A DNA stretch of 64,000 nt, taken from Acidobacteriota bacterium. GTDB lineage: Bacteria > Acidobacteriota > Polarisedimenticolia > Polarisedimenticolales > Polarisedimenticolaceae. The notes beneath the pieces were generated by a model. The model was given only the letters and a program-made list of their open reading frames with translations. It was not told the DNA's origin and made no database searches. Position numbers and translations under genes: made by a program. Location: assembly GCA_029861955.1 (NCBI GenBank), contig JAOTYK010000006.1, forward strand, positions 1 to 64,000, written 5' to 3'. Positions 8,432 to 17,818 of the stretch are shown one piece after another; the first letter of the stretch is position 1, and every line of letters starts with the position of its first letter.

Positions 8432-9553
8432 TTGACCGACGTCGGCAAGATCATCGACGCGTATCGGGCGGCTATCGAGTCGAACCGAACGGGTGTGCTG
8501 GCGACCATCGTCCATGTCGAAGGGTCGGCGTATCGCCGGCCGTCGGCACGGATGTTGTGGCTCGAGGGTGGCGATCGTATCGGGGCGATCACCGGCGGTT
8601 GTCTTGACGCCGAGCTGGATCAACAGGCCAGAGAGGTGCTTCGCAGTGGGGAGCGGAAGACGCTGACCTACGATCTTCGATCTCCCGACGATATTCTCTG
8701 GGGATCGGGGTCGGGTTGCCCCGGTGAAGTGCAGATCCTCCTGGAGCCGCTCGAGGCCGAGCTGCCCGGGGACCTGAACTTCATCGCGGCATGCCGCGAG
8801 GCACGTCGCAGCGGGGTCGTCGCGACGGTGTTTGATGCCCCACCGGCGGGACCGATCTCCGTGGGCCTGCGCCAGTTGTTGGTCTCGTCCGACGAACCCA
8901 TCGCTCTATCGAAGTCGCCGTCGCCGACGCTTCAGAGCGCACTCGATGACGTCTGGAACGAGCGTCGAACCCGATCGATTCGTTACCAGGATGACGCGGG
9001 GCGCGTCGGCGTCCTGCTGGAGTATGTCGAGTTGGCACCCAACCTGGTGGTGTTCGGCGCGGGTGACGATGCCCGGCCCCTCGTCCGACTGGCCGCGGAG
9101 TGCGGCTGGGTCGTGCAGGTTCAGGATGCACGTCCGGCGTACGCGTCCGACGATCGATTTCCGGCGGCGGATCGAGTCTCGTGTGTCCCGGTCTCAAACT
9201 TGGACCCGTCGATGTTCCCGGTTGATCGCGCGACGGCGGTCGTCTTGATGACCCATCATTTTCTCAACGACCTGGAGATCTTGAAGCAGTTGTTGCCGAC
9301 GGCCATCCCCTACGTGGCAACTCTGGGACCCATCGCGCGTGCGAAAGAACTGCGTAACCGACTGATCGACGACGATGTGTTCCGAGCTGACGATCCGCCG
9401 ACGAACTGGTACGCACCGGCGGGTCTGGATATCGGGTCGGAGACGGCGGAGGAGATCGCGTTAGCCATCCTCGCGGAGGCCCGCGCGGTGCTGTCGGGGC
9501 GACTGGGTGAATCCCTTCGCGAGCGACGACGATCGCTCCACCAGGTTCGATGA
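8432..9553 (+). CDS. XdhC/CoxI-family molybdenum-hydroxylase maturation protein
   Basis: A 373-residue protein. The N-terminal XdhC/CoxI domain includes LATIVHVEGSAYRRPSARML and GAITGGCLDAEL; the C-terminal Rossmann-like domain starts at NLVVFGAGDDARPLVRLA. The family handles sulfuration and insertion of molybdenum cofactor into xanthine-dehydrogenase-type enzymes. A TTG start at 8432 is preferred because GGGGAG lies 6 nt upstream and residues before it overlap hflC without resembling the family. The stop overlaps the next gene, a MocA-like transferase, by ATGA. No molybdenum hydroxylase is encoded in this window, so its client lies elsewhere. Confidence 0.88.
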   Translation: MTDVGKIIDAYRAAIESNRTGVLATIVHVEGSAYRRPSARMLWLEGGDRIGAITGGCLDAELDQQAREVLRSGERKTLTYDLRSPDDILWGSGSGCPGEVQILLEPLEAELPGDLNFIAACREARRSGVVATVFDAPPAGPISVGLRQLLVSSDEPIALSKSPSPTLQSALDDVWNERRTRSIRYQDDAGRVGVLLEYVELAPNLVVFGAGDDARPLVRLAAECGWVVQVQDARPAYASDDRFPAADRVSCVPVSNLDPSMFPVDRATAVVLMTHHFLNDLEILKQLLPTAIPYVATLGPIARAKELRNRLIDDDVFRADDPPTNWYAPAGLDIGSETAEEIALAILAEARAVLSGRLGESLRERRRSLHQVR

Positions 9554-10143
9554 CGGCGGCGATCCTGCTCGCCGCCGGCGGGGGGAGGCGACTCGGTCAG
9601 ATCAAGCCGCTTCTGACCCACCATGGAACGCCGCTGGTTCAGCGCGCCGTGACGGCCGCTCGCGAAGTGGGTTGCCGACCGATCGTGGTGGTGACCGGGT
9701 TTGGCGAGTCGCAGGTCCTCGAGGTTCTCGCCGGTCAGAACGTGCTGACGGTCTCCAATCCCCGGTGGGAGCGGGGGATCGCATCCAGCATACGGACCGG
9801 CGTGGCGGCGCTCGGACCCCAGGTCGGATCTACCCGATCGGTCCTGCTTCTTGTTTGCGATCAGCCGGCGTTGGATGCCTCGGTTCTCGGGCGTCTCCTG
9901 GCGACGCACGACGACCACGCCGATCGCATCACCGCGTGTGAGTACGCCGAGACCTGCGGGACGCCTGCGGTTTTCGGCGTGTCGTGGTTGGACGACCTCA
10001 GGAGTCTGAGAGGGGATACCGGAGCTCGGCAGATCTTTGAACGCGCAGGAGATCGGCTCCACCGGGTTGTCTGGCCGGCAGGGGCCAACGACGTGGATTG
10101 CCCGGAAGATCTGCATCATCTCGACGCCCCACCCGACGGATAG
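9550..10143 (+). CDS. mocA: MocA-like molybdenum cofactor nucleotidyltransferase
   Basis: A 197-residue NTP-transferase. The signature AAILLAAGGGRRLGQIKPLL binds the nucleotide, and LLLVCDQPAL holds the metal-binding Asp. MocA transfers CMP to molybdopterin to make the cytosine dinucleotide form used by xanthine-dehydrogenase-family enzymes. Coupling to the upstream XdhC gene through ATGA strongly supports this over other sugar or MobA nucleotidyltransferases, though GMP versus CMP specificity cannot be read here. Confidence 0.85.
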   Translation: MTAAILLAAGGGRRLGQIKPLLTHHGTPLVQRAVTAAREVGCRPIVVVTGFGESQVLEVLAGQNVLTVSNPRWERGIASSIRTGVAALGPQVGSTRSVLLLVCDQPALDASVLGRLLATHDDHADRITACEYAETCGTPAVFGVSWLDDLRSLRGDTGARQIFERAGDRLHRVVWPAGANDVDCPEDLHHLDAPPDG

Positions 10144-10245
10144 CCGCTCCTCGGAGGCCGGGTGGGCAGGCGTGTTGACCGACCCTAACCTATACTGATA
10201 GCGAAATATTGAATTGCGGTTCGCGGTCGTCCAACGAGGAATTAG

Positions 10246-11394
10246 ATGAAGGTCTTTCGTCCATCCGTGTCGCTCATCGCCGTATTGTTCGGCACATTTT
10301 TCGGCGGTATGACCGCGTGCGCCCAGCCGGTCGATGGCGGAGAGCCGGCGACCCCGGCCCAGCAGACGCAACGCACCCAACAGGCTCAACCGGCCGAGCA
10401 GGCGCAAAAGACCCAGCAACCCCAACTTCCGCGGGTACAACCCGCCACCATGGAGTCGGTGTTTCCGGCCTACTCGTACAAGAATCTCAACACCGCAGCG
10501 GGCGGCCCGGCGACGATCGATCTAGCGACGTACATCGGCAAGACCCCACTCGCGTTGTATTACTGGATTCCCGGGCACGCGAGATCCGATGAAGTGCTCA
10601 AGCAAGTTCAGTCCCTCGTCGCCGCGGCGGGCGGGCCCGACAAACTCACATTGATAGCCGTGACGCTTCCGAAGCCGGGGCTCGAAGCCAGTGTCGTCCA
10701 GACGCGGGCGACGGAACACGGGGTGACGGTTCCCGTTCTCGATGACAGCGAGTTTCGCATCGGGCAGCAATTGCGGGTTCAGTCGGTGCCGAATCTCACA
10801 CTGATCGACGGCAAGGGCATGCTTCGATTGTCCAATGGCGCCTCGCTGAAGCAGGTCATCGGCTACAAGCTAACCGTCGAGGCGGCGGTTCAACGTCTGG
10901 CAGAGAGCGGGAAGCTCGGCACGTACGGGTTCCTCGACTACTACGCCGCGGTTGAAGAGTTGGTGGGGCAGCCGGCGCCGGATTTCAAGGCACCTCTGAT
11001 CTCGACAAGTGTCGAGCAACGCTGGTCCAGCATGATCCAGAAGGAGAAGGTCAATCTCCTCATCTTCTGGTCGGTGGACTGTCCGCACTGCAGGAAGACG
11101 ATGCCGCAGATCAGCGAGTGGTTCAAGGGCAACGGGACGGGATTCAATGTCGTCAGCGCAGCGTTCGTCAAGAACGACGCCGTACGAACGAAGACCAAGG
11201 AATACTGTGAGGCCAACAGTTTCTCGTTTCCGACGCTCGTAGATAGCGACCAGAAGGTCGCGGCGCTCTACAGCGTGACGTCGACACCGACGATTCTGGT
11301 GGTTCGGGGCGACGGCGTGATCGATTCGGTCCTGCTCACGACGGACGATAGCTTCCCGACCAAGATGCGCGAAATACGCGAACGCCTGATGTGA
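10246..11394 (+). CDS. Periplasmic thioredoxin-like protein with two thioredoxin-fold regions
   Basis: A 382-residue exported protein. The leader ends near MTACAQ (possible lipoprotein Cys or an AQ cleavage site). A Gln/Thr/Pro-rich linker spans about 28-66. Residues 90-210 look like a redoxin fold without active cysteines. Residues 240-370 are a TlpA/ResA-like domain with active site C280-P-H-C283 and the cis-Pro segment SVTSTPTILVV. It should act as a periplasmic thiol-disulfide reductant. GAGGAA is 5 nt before the ATG, and a TATACT -10-like box lies at 10191. It is monocistronic, convergent with the HAD gene. Confidence 0.8.
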   Translation: MKVFRPSVSLIAVLFGTFFGGMTACAQPVDGGEPATPAQQTQRTQQAQPAEQAQKTQQPQLPRVQPATMESVFPAYSYKNLNTAAGGPATIDLATYIGKTPLALYYWIPGHARSDEVLKQVQSLVAAAGGPDKLTLIAVTLPKPGLEASVVQTRATEHGVTVPVLDDSEFRIGQQLRVQSVPNLTLIDGKGMLRLSNGASLKQVIGYKLTVEAAVQRLAESGKLGTYGFLDYYAAVEELVGQPAPDFKAPLISTSVEQRWSSMIQKEKVNLLIFWSVDCPHCRKTMPQISEWFKGNGTGFNVVSAAFVKNDAVRTKTKEYCEANSFSFPTLVDSDQKVAALYSVTSTPTILVVRGDGVIDSVLLTTDDSFPTKMREIRERLM

Positions 11395-11405
11395 GTTAGC
11401 GTCGG

Positions 11406-12158
11406 TCAGCGGGACTCATAGATCGGCGCGCCCGATCTGGCGATCTGCGGAAGCCGCCAGAGATCGGGCAGAACCCCCGGTGTCGTCTCGTCTAACCGGC
11501 CGCGTCGATTGACGACCATGGCGTCGATTCCGGCGGCGCTGGCCCCGCCGGCATCCAGGTCCGGCATGTCGCCGATGTGCAGCACTTCATTCGGGCGAAC
11601 GCCGAGTCGATCTAATGCAACCATGAACAGCTCCGGAGACGGTTTCTCGATTCCCTCCAGGTGAGAGACGACGACCGTCTCGAACGGGTCGTGAAGATCG
11701 AGCGCGTCGAGGATGCGGGGTAGATTCGAGTCCCAGTTGGATACCACCCCGAGTCGCACACCCTGCTCATCGAGGGCGGCGAGCGTCGGGATCACGTCAT
11801 CGAAGACCGACCAGGCCCTACGATCGAGAAAGGCCTCGCGTATCTCGGTCAACGCCTGATTCGCCTTCTCATCGGCAAGGGGGCGACCCGCAATACGGGT
11901 GACCACTTGCTGAACGAATCGTCTCCAGAACTCTTCCTCACCACCGCCAAAGACGCGAAAGCGATCGGTGCCCGGTGGTAGGTCCTGTGGGATCGCCGTC
12001 CACAGTTCCTGAATCACACGCCGCAATTGATCCGCCTCGGCGGTGACTCCGTGAGCGGCCAGGACCCGTGAGTAGACGACACCGAACGGGGGATCCGCGG
12101 TGATGAGCGTTTCTCCGACATCCAGCAGAATCGTCGAATAGCGGAGATCAGACGTCAC
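11406..12158 (-). CDS. HAD-superfamily hydrolase (subfamily IA)
   Basis: A 250-residue HAD protein. Motif I is DVGETL with nucleophile D13, but a Gly replaces the usual second Asp of DxD, as in some IA members. Motif II is VVSNWDSN, the Lys is in EKPSPELF, and motif IV is HIGDMPDLDAGGA. The Gly at the acid/base position may alter or weaken phosphatase activity. It starts with GTG at 12158, which overlaps the stop of the LolA-like gene as GTGA, so the two are co-translated. Substrate unknown. Confidence 0.85.
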   Translation of the reverse strand: MTSDLRYSTILLDVGETLITADPPFGVVYSRVLAAHGVTAEADQLRRVIQELWTAIPQDLPPGTDRFRVFGGGEEEFWRRFVQQVVTRIAGRPLADEKANQALTEIREAFLDRRAWSVFDDVIPTLAALDEQGVRLGVVSNWDSNLPRILDALDLHDPFETVVVSHLEGIEKPSPELFMVALDRLGVRPNEVLHIGDMPDLDAGGASAAGIDAMVVNRRGRLDETTPGVLPDLWRLPQIARSGAPIYESR

Positions 12159-12904
12159 TCGGCGACGCGAAACGTCTGGTCGTCGAACGACGGTTTGAAC
12201 GTGATCGAATCCAACTCGACTCGCCCGACCGACGATCCGTCAAAGGATACCTCCCACCGATGAGGAATCCAGCGCCCCTCGACGTCGCGGTAGTCGCCGT
12301 ACTCGAATGCGAGGGTTCCCGGGCTCTGCTGAATCGGATGGCGGCCCTTGTGAGTCTGTCGCACGATCGTGCCATTGTCGGACACACACAGACTCGACTG
12401 GATCGGCTTCAGGGAGACTTCAAGCCACGAACAACCGTTTCCATCCAGCGTCGCGTTCTTCTGGATGGAGAGCGAGGGGTCGCCCGCATTGTGAATCAAC
12501 GAAAAAAAAGAACGCCGCAGTTCATCGATCTGTGCGCGAGCAGCGCCATCGACCATGGGCAGACTTCGGTCGCCGACCCTGGTGACGCCCGAGTCGCCGT
12601 TGACGATCACGACGAGTTCGCCGCCGCCTATCGACGACGTCGAACGGATCCGGTCCGGGAGTTGGTACAGGAACTGTTGCGGGACTGACGTGACCTGATC
12701 GCCGAACGACATCACAAAGTTCCCGCGGGCCTCGATCGACGAAAAGTCCGGCTCGGCTCCACCCATCTTCTGAACGACGGTCTGCCAACTCTTCGTCGCG
12801 ACCCCGGTGGGGGACTCTTCGGATCGTGCAGGGACCGAGAGAGAAAGACCCAGCACGATCAGAAGCGCTGCGCCGGCGTTGCAAATCGTTCGCGTGGTGT
12901 TCAT
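12155..12904 (-). CDS. Secreted LolA-like protein
   Basis: A 249-residue exported protein with a clear signal peptide (AALLIVLGLSLSVPARS). The body reads as a half-barrel: repeated beta strands such as IEARGNFVMSFGDQ, FLYQLPDRIRSTSS, ELVVIVNGDSGVT and an ending VELDSITFKPSFDDQTF. This pattern recalls LolA/LolB or DUF-type proteins that carry lipids between membranes, but no diagnostic motif fixes it. The start at 12904 follows GAGAG and removes 23 implausible residues. It is the middle gene of a phosphatase/LolA-like/HAD set. Confidence 0.65.
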   Translation of the reverse strand: MNTTRTICNAGAALLIVLGLSLSVPARSEESPTGVATKSWQTVVQKMGGAEPDFSSIEARGNFVMSFGDQVTSVPQQFLYQLPDRIRSTSSIGGGELVVIVNGDSGVTRVGDRSLPMVDGAARAQIDELRRSFFSLIHNAGDPSLSIQKNATLDGNGCSWLEVSLKPIQSSLCVSDNGTIVRQTHKGRHPIQQSPGTLAFEYGDYRDVEGRWIPHRWEVSFDGSSVGRVELDSITFKPSFDDQTFRVAE

Positions 12905-12993
12905 GGTCTCTCGCTTAGGCCCCGTGTATTTAGTAATCCCCTTAATCTTGCCCCAACCGCGGAGGTCTCTCAAGTTGATCGGGGTTTTTAAGG

Positions 12994-14094
12994 TCAGGTT
13001 CGGACGAGAATGACCAGCGAGAGGTCGTCTCCCGGCCGCTGATCCGCCAGAAAGCGATCGACCGCGCGCAGTACCTTGCGGCCCGCCTGCTCCGCCGTGA
13101 GGCCGCGCAGGTCCGGCAGCATCGCCTCGAGTTTGTCATTCCCGAAGTCCTGCCCGTCCTCGTCTTCGGCCTCGGTCAGTCCATCCGAGTAGATGATGAG
13201 GAGTTCGCCCTTGCAGATTCGCACGGATTCCTCACGGTACTGAGTACCCGGCATCATCCCCAACGGCATAGCCGAAGCCCCGAGCGTCTCCAGGCGGCCC
13301 TCGCGGATGACGTACGCCGGGTTGTGGCCTGCATTGAGGTACCGGATGTCGTCGGAGTCATGTTCGATCTCGGCGTAGAATGCCGTGGCGAATCGATTGT
13401 CGATCCCGTCACGGACCAAGATCGTGTTGAGTCGTGCGCCAAGTTCGTCCAGCGATGCCGCGTCCGTGATCAGTGCACTCAGAGTCGCCTGCAACTTTGC
13501 GGTCAGTAGGGCGGCTCCAAGACCCTTCCCGGCGACGTCTCCAAGAATGACTCCGTGGCGGAACCCTCCCAGTTCGAGATAGTCGACGAGATCGCCACCG
13601 ACGTCGTTGGCCGGCCGCGAGTAACTCCAGATCTGCCAGCCCGGGATCTTGGGATGGCTGTTGGGTAGCAACGCCAGCTGAACTTCACGCGCTACCTGGA
13701 TCTCATCCTTGGCCAACAACTTGTCTTTCAACTCCAGCATCAGGATGACCAGAAGGACGATGAAGCCGGCGGGGCGGAGGTCGGCGCTGATCCTCCGTTC
13801 GAAGAGTGTCAGTGAGGTCTGTGCGGCCACGGTGAACAGGAGCGCGGCGAGGAGCGCCAGACGTCGCGCCGGAGACAGCTTGAACAGCAGACCCTTCAGC
13901 AGCCAGCCGAGCACCATGAACGCCCGGCGGATCCGTCCGTAATCGGCCAGTTCGGTACGCTTCTCCTCGTCGAGGTAGAAATCGTAGAGGTCCGTGAGCT
14001 CTTGCCAGAACCGCCGCTTGATCGAGGTCTTCCGAATATCGTCGAGAACGGTTTGACCCAGACTCTCCTGATTGTTGGAACTGTCGGAGCCCAT
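12994..14094 (-). CDS. SpoIIE/RsbU-type membrane-anchored serine phosphatase
   Basis: A 366-residue protein. The N-terminal 90 residues are charged and cytoplasmic. Two hydrophobic helices (about 90-130) follow, then a PP2C-type SpoIIE domain opening with EVQLALLPNSHPKIPGW. Metal-binding acidic motifs are intact: VGGDLVDY, ILGDVAGKG and IYSDGLTEAED. Such phosphatases usually dephosphorylate anti-anti-sigma factors in partner-switching cascades. No anti-sigma or STAS gene is nearby, so its partner is unlinked. It heads the minus-strand set and diverges from the ABC transporter genes. Confidence 0.88.
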   Translation of the reverse strand: MGSDSSNNQESLGQTVLDDIRKTSIKRRFWQELTDLYDFYLDEEKRTELADYGRIRRAFMVLGWLLKGLLFKLSPARRLALLAALLFTVAAQTSLTLFERRISADLRPAGFIVLLVILMLELKDKLLAKDEIQVAREVQLALLPNSHPKIPGWQIWSYSRPANDVGGDLVDYLELGGFRHGVILGDVAGKGLGAALLTAKLQATLSALITDAASLDELGARLNTILVRDGIDNRFATAFYAEIEHDSDDIRYLNAGHNPAYVIREGRLETLGASAMPLGMMPGTQYREESVRICKGELLIIYSDGLTEAEDEDGQDFGNDKLEAMLPDLRGLTAEQAGRKVLRAVDRFLADQRPGDDLSLVILVRT

Positions 14095-14325
14095 TCGATG
14101 TGATCACCGGGTTCGTCGCCAGGACACGCATCACGCGAGCCGCGTTGGACGAAGCCGGCCCAGTGTACCCTGACCTGCCACGCTCAATCCATGCCGCCGG
14201 AGCGCTCACCGCTCAGCGGCTTGCGACAGCCGATCAACGGTATCCTCGGTCTGTCGACCGGTATCGATTCCCTCACGCCCCGGAAGCTGCTAAACAGAGG
14301 GGGAGTGAGCGGAGAGGAGAGAGAC

Positions 14326-15063
14326 ATGATCGAGGCATCCGGCCTATCGAAAAAGTACGGTGAGTTTCACGCGGTATCGGACCTGAGTTTCTCGATCGCT
14401 CCCGGGGAGATCGTGGGTCTCGTCGGTCCCAACGGTGCGGGCAAGACGACCACGCTTCGCTGCCTGACCGGGATCATCCCGCCGACCACCGGCAAGATCA
14501 CGATCGGCGGCTTCGATCTGCAGGAGCATCCGATCGAGGCCAAGCGACAGTTCGCGTACGTCGCGGATGAACCGAAACTGTTCGACTATTTGACCGTCAT
14601 CGATCATCTGTCCCTCATCGGACGTCTCTACAACGTGGGAGAAACCCACGAGCGCGCCGAAAAACTCCTAGGTGAATTCGATCTGGATGATCGACGTCTT
14701 GCCTATCCGTCTGAACTCTCCCGTGGAATGAAACAGAAGCTCCTGGTCGCGATGGCGCTCTTGCACGAGCCTCGGCTATTGGTGCTCGATGAGCCGCTCA
14801 CGGGGCTCGATCCCCTGGCGATGCGACGGATGCGGGAGCGAATCCGGGAGGCGGCGTCGACCGGTGTCTCGGTCATCCTGTCTTCTCATATGCTTCAACT
14901 CGTTGAGGAACTCTGTGATCGGATCCTGATTCTCCGTCAAGGGAAGAAACTGGCGGAGGGCTCGCTCGACGAGATCCGAACCCGACTGCTGCCGGAGTTG
15001 GGAGAGTCTGCCGACCTGGAAGAGGTCTTCCTGCGGGCGACTCAGACGGATGCCGACGAGTGA
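14326..15063 (+). CDS. ABC transporter ATP-binding protein
   Basis: A 245-residue ATPase with Walker A GPNGAGKTT, signature LSRGMKQK, Walker B LLVLDEPLTGLDP and switch His in LSSHML. It starts at 14326 after GGAGAGGAGAG. The closest class is the ABC-2 exporter ATPases. The TGA stop overlaps the GTG start of the permease (GTGA), so they are one export system. Since the permease frame is interrupted, the ATPase may lack a functional partner. Confidence 0.92.
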   Translation: MIEASGLSKKYGEFHAVSDLSFSIAPGEIVGLVGPNGAGKTTTLRCLTGIIPPTTGKITIGGFDLQEHPIEAKRQFAYVADEPKLFDYLTVIDHLSLIGRLYNVGETHERAEKLLGEFDLDDRRLAYPSELSRGMKQKLLVAMALLHEPRLLVLDEPLTGLDPLAMRRMRERIREAASTGVSVILSSHMLQLVEELCDRILILRQGKKLAEGSLDEIRTRLLPELGESADLEEVFLRATQTDADE

Positions 15064-16901
15064 GGACCCTGTTCTACCTGGCCGGCCGGTCCCTTCGTGG
15101 CAGGGCAGTGCGTTGGTTGCGCCAGATCCGTCAGCCCAAGTACGCCGTCGGATCGCTCGTGTTGGTCGTGTGGGTCCTGCTGGTGGGTGTGCGGCCGATC
15201 CTCACCAATGTCGATGATCTGGCGTTCATGGGGTTCGTGGACGAATTCAAGCGATTCATTCCGTTGATCCGTTTCGGGGCCGCGATCCTCTTTGCGATCG
15301 TGCTCACGGTCATGTGGGTGGTGCCGTTGGGAAAGCTGGGTCTACCGTTCCATCAGGCAGAGCTTCACATCCTGTTGCCCGCCCCGGTGACACGACGGAA
15401 CCTGATCCAACTTGTCATGCTTCGTGCACAGGTGCCGATCGTTCTCACGGCAACGATCATCTCGTTACTCTCGAGTGACGGTACCGGCGGGGGATTCGCA
15501 CGCAGCTGGATTTCAATCTGGCTGATCTTCTCGATCTTCGAGTGGAGCAGTCGCTTTCGTGCGATGCACTTCCTTCGTCTCCGATCCTTGCGTGGTTCCG
15601 CGGTTCGAGTCGGCTACGGGATCACGATGGCCGTCGCGGCGACGTACGGAATCGTGTTGGTGCTCCGGCTGCGGCGGGTCGTCGTGGAAGTGCAACAGAC
15701 ACTCCTGACGGTCATGGACGGCGGGAACGCCAGACTGAAAGACATCCTCGATGTACTCGAATCCGCCCGGCAAGACGCTGTGCTGACGATCCTCCTCAAG
15801 CCGTTCCTCTGGGTTGCCGGCCCGCTGATGACGGAAAGCTAGGGCGAGTTGTTCGTTGCAGCGATCGTCCCGCTTCTGATCCTGGTTGTCCTCCACGAGG
15901 GAATCGTTCGGTCTCGTGCGCCCTTCGAAGAACCGTCGCTCAGGCAGGCGGAGGTGGCTCAGGCCCGTCGCGACAAGGCACGCGGCAGGCGGACGACGGG
16001 ACGCGGCGCGCGGGAATCCGCTGTCTACCGGTTACGCCCCGGGGGTCCCGCGGCAGGTGCGCTCACATGGAAGAACCTGATGCAGATCTCCCGATTTCGT
16101 TTCGTAAGGCTGATCCCGCTCGCCGTGCTGGTGCTCGTCTTCTGGGCGGTCGTTCCGTCGCTGATCGGGTCCCCGCCCTGGATCTACAATATCGCGGTCG
16201 TCTTCGCGCTCTGGGGTTTCTTCTTCATGCCCCTGATCTCCGCGATGGGCGGGCGAAATGACCTTCGTCGCGAACTCGGCCACATCGAGATGCTCAGAAC
16301 CTGGCCCATCGGCGCACGATCGCTGGTCTGGGCCGAGGTTGCGTCGCCGGCGATCGTCGGCGCGGCGGTCGCCCTGTTTTCCGGCTTGCTCGGGGTGGCC
16401 AGCGTCGTAGGTGCACAACTCTCCGAGCGAATGCATGGGATCGAGCACAACATAAAGATCGGCCCGGATTCCCTGGGTGGAACCGAGACCAGCACGCTGG
16501 TGTGGATGCTTCTGGGGTTGGTGTCGTTATGGCCGGTCGCGGCTTCCGCGACGTTTCTTATTTGCTCGCTGCAGAATCTGGCGACGTTGCTGTTTCCCGC
16601 CTGGGTCGGGGTCGGCGATCTCAAGCCGAAAGGGATGGCGGCCTCTGGTCAGAATCTCCTTACCGCCCTGGCGTTGGGGTTGGCGATGCTGATCGCGACG
16701 ATCCCCGGCGCGCTTCTAGTTGCTCTAACGATCTTGCTGTTCGTCGCGACGGGAATCCAACTGGCGCTCTGGCAACTCCCGATCGCGGGCTTGCTGCTTC
16801 TTGCTCCGTACTGGCTCGAGATGATCTTCGTCAATCGGATCAGCGCACGTTTGTGGTTGGAGTTGGATCCGTCTGAAGAGATCCTGGAGGGCGGCACCTA
16901 G
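15060..16901 (+). pseudogene. ABC-2-type exporter permease interrupted by an in-frame TAG
   Basis: One reading frame of 613 codons runs from the GTG at 15060 to the TAG at 16899, but TAG at 15840-15842 splits it after residue 260. Both halves are membrane proteins. The first begins with the RQIRQPKYAVGSL segment of putative ABC exporter permeases (PF16962-like) and has about four helices. The second resumes at once with FVAAIVPLLILVVL and carries about seven more. No frameshift is needed to join them. TTG at 15849 could restart translation, but without a clear Shine-Dalgarno site. The most likely causes are a nonsense mutation or an assembly error. TAG is a normal stop elsewhere in the window. 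Confidence 0.8.
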
Positions 16902-17818
16902 TTGCCGCGAAGACCGTCGTCCATCGGGTAGCGGTACAGCACCGCCGCGATTCCGCCGCGCTCTTCGCTGAGCGTGATGTACCGCGTGGCGTCATGGGAC
17001 CACGCGATCGCTTCGCCCTGAGGCTCTAACCGGTACGGAAGCTCCTGCGGGGTGACGTCGAATAGCTGCTCAATGCTGTTCCCGGACTCCCTGCGCCAGT
17101 ATAGAACGTGGGTATAGGTCTTGAGCAGGAGCTCCGTTCCGTCCGAACTGAGATCACCCCCGACAATGTTGGTGAAGGGGATCCGACGAAGACGCTCCAG
17201 CTCTCGATCCGCAGACCAGTCGCCGTCGATCGAGGTCTGGTAGACATGAACCTCCGGTGAGCGCTTTGTGATGATGACCATGTTTCGATCCACTGGATCG
17301 ACAAAGAGTGTCTCGGCGTCTCGTGCGCCGTCGGCATAGCGATACGAGAGCTTCTGAACCTCTTGCTCCACCAGGTGGTCGCCCGGCTTTACGAACTCCA
17401 GGTCAGGTTCTTCGATTCGGTAAATGACGACATTCTTTCGATGGGCCGCATTGTCGCCTATGTCGGCGACGTAGAGGTAGTCCCGTTTCGGTTTCGGTCC
17501 GGGACCCAGGGCGATATCTTCCCAGTCGACGTTTGTCGCGCCGTCAAGTTCGAACGTCGCCACGTTGGCCCCGCGGACGTCGATGACATACAGCAGCGGC
17601 CGATCTCCGCTGTCGTTGTGGGTCCAGAAGTAACCGGGATGACGACGACTGGCGACGATCCCCGAGACCTCGTCGAGTCGCGAGTCCTGTACGGTGTGGG
17701 TGCTGACGACCGCTCGAGCCAGGGACGCGTCCGCCTGCTCACCGTCGCACCACCCCGATGACGAGAGAGCGAGGACGATCACGACGACGCCGAAGATGAT
17801 TCGGTGAGTGCGATCCAT
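16898..17818 (-). CDS. Secreted beta-propeller protein (esterase-like/phytase-type)
   Basis: A 306-residue exported protein. The signal peptide runs to about residue 24 (VVIVLALSSSGWC). Blades contain HNDSGDRPLLYVID, VDWEDIALGP, LYVADIGDNAAHR and DAETLFVDP, the style of the SdiA-regulated and esterase-like phytase propellers. The substrate is not evident. The ATG directly follows the upstream phosphodiesterase stop (TAGATG), so they are co-transcribed. Its stop shares the palindrome CTAG with the stop of the converging permease gene. Confidence 0.7.
   Translation of the reverse strand: MDRTHRIIFGVVVIVLALSSSGWCDGEQADASLARAVVSTHTVQDSRLDEVSGIVASRRHPGYFWTHNDSGDRPLLYVIDVRGANVATFELDGATNVDWEDIALGPGPKPKRDYLYVADIGDNAAHRKNVVIYRIEEPDLEFVKPGDHLVEQEVQKLSYRYADGARDAETLFVDPVDRNMVIITKRSPEVHVYQTSIDGDWSADRELERLRRIPFTNIVGGDLSSDGTELLLKTYTHVLYWRRESGNSIEQLFDVTPQELPYRLEPQGEAIAWSHDATRYITLSEERGGIAAVLYRYPMDDGLRGN

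Noticed and set aside
10175-10196. TTGACC plus TATACT as a promoter
   Set aside because: The spacer is only 10 nt. TATACT alone may be a -10 element, but the pair does not make a sigma70 promoter.
9310-10440. 376-codon minus-strand frame
   Set aside because: It spans the opposite strand of xdhC, mocA and the thioredoxin-like gene, with low-complexity Arg/Leu-rich sequence.
14095-14325. N-terminal extension of the ABC ATPase (start at 14191)
   Set aside because: The extra 45 residues match no ATPase N-terminus, and the strong GGAGAGGAGAG site sits at 14326. The 231 bp are a divergent promoter region with no feature I can name.
15840-15842. UAG as a reassigned or selenocysteine codon
   Set aside because: Numerous intact genes in the window end at TAG, the expected residue is not Cys, and no hairpin of the SECIS type was seen. 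Mutation or error is simpler.
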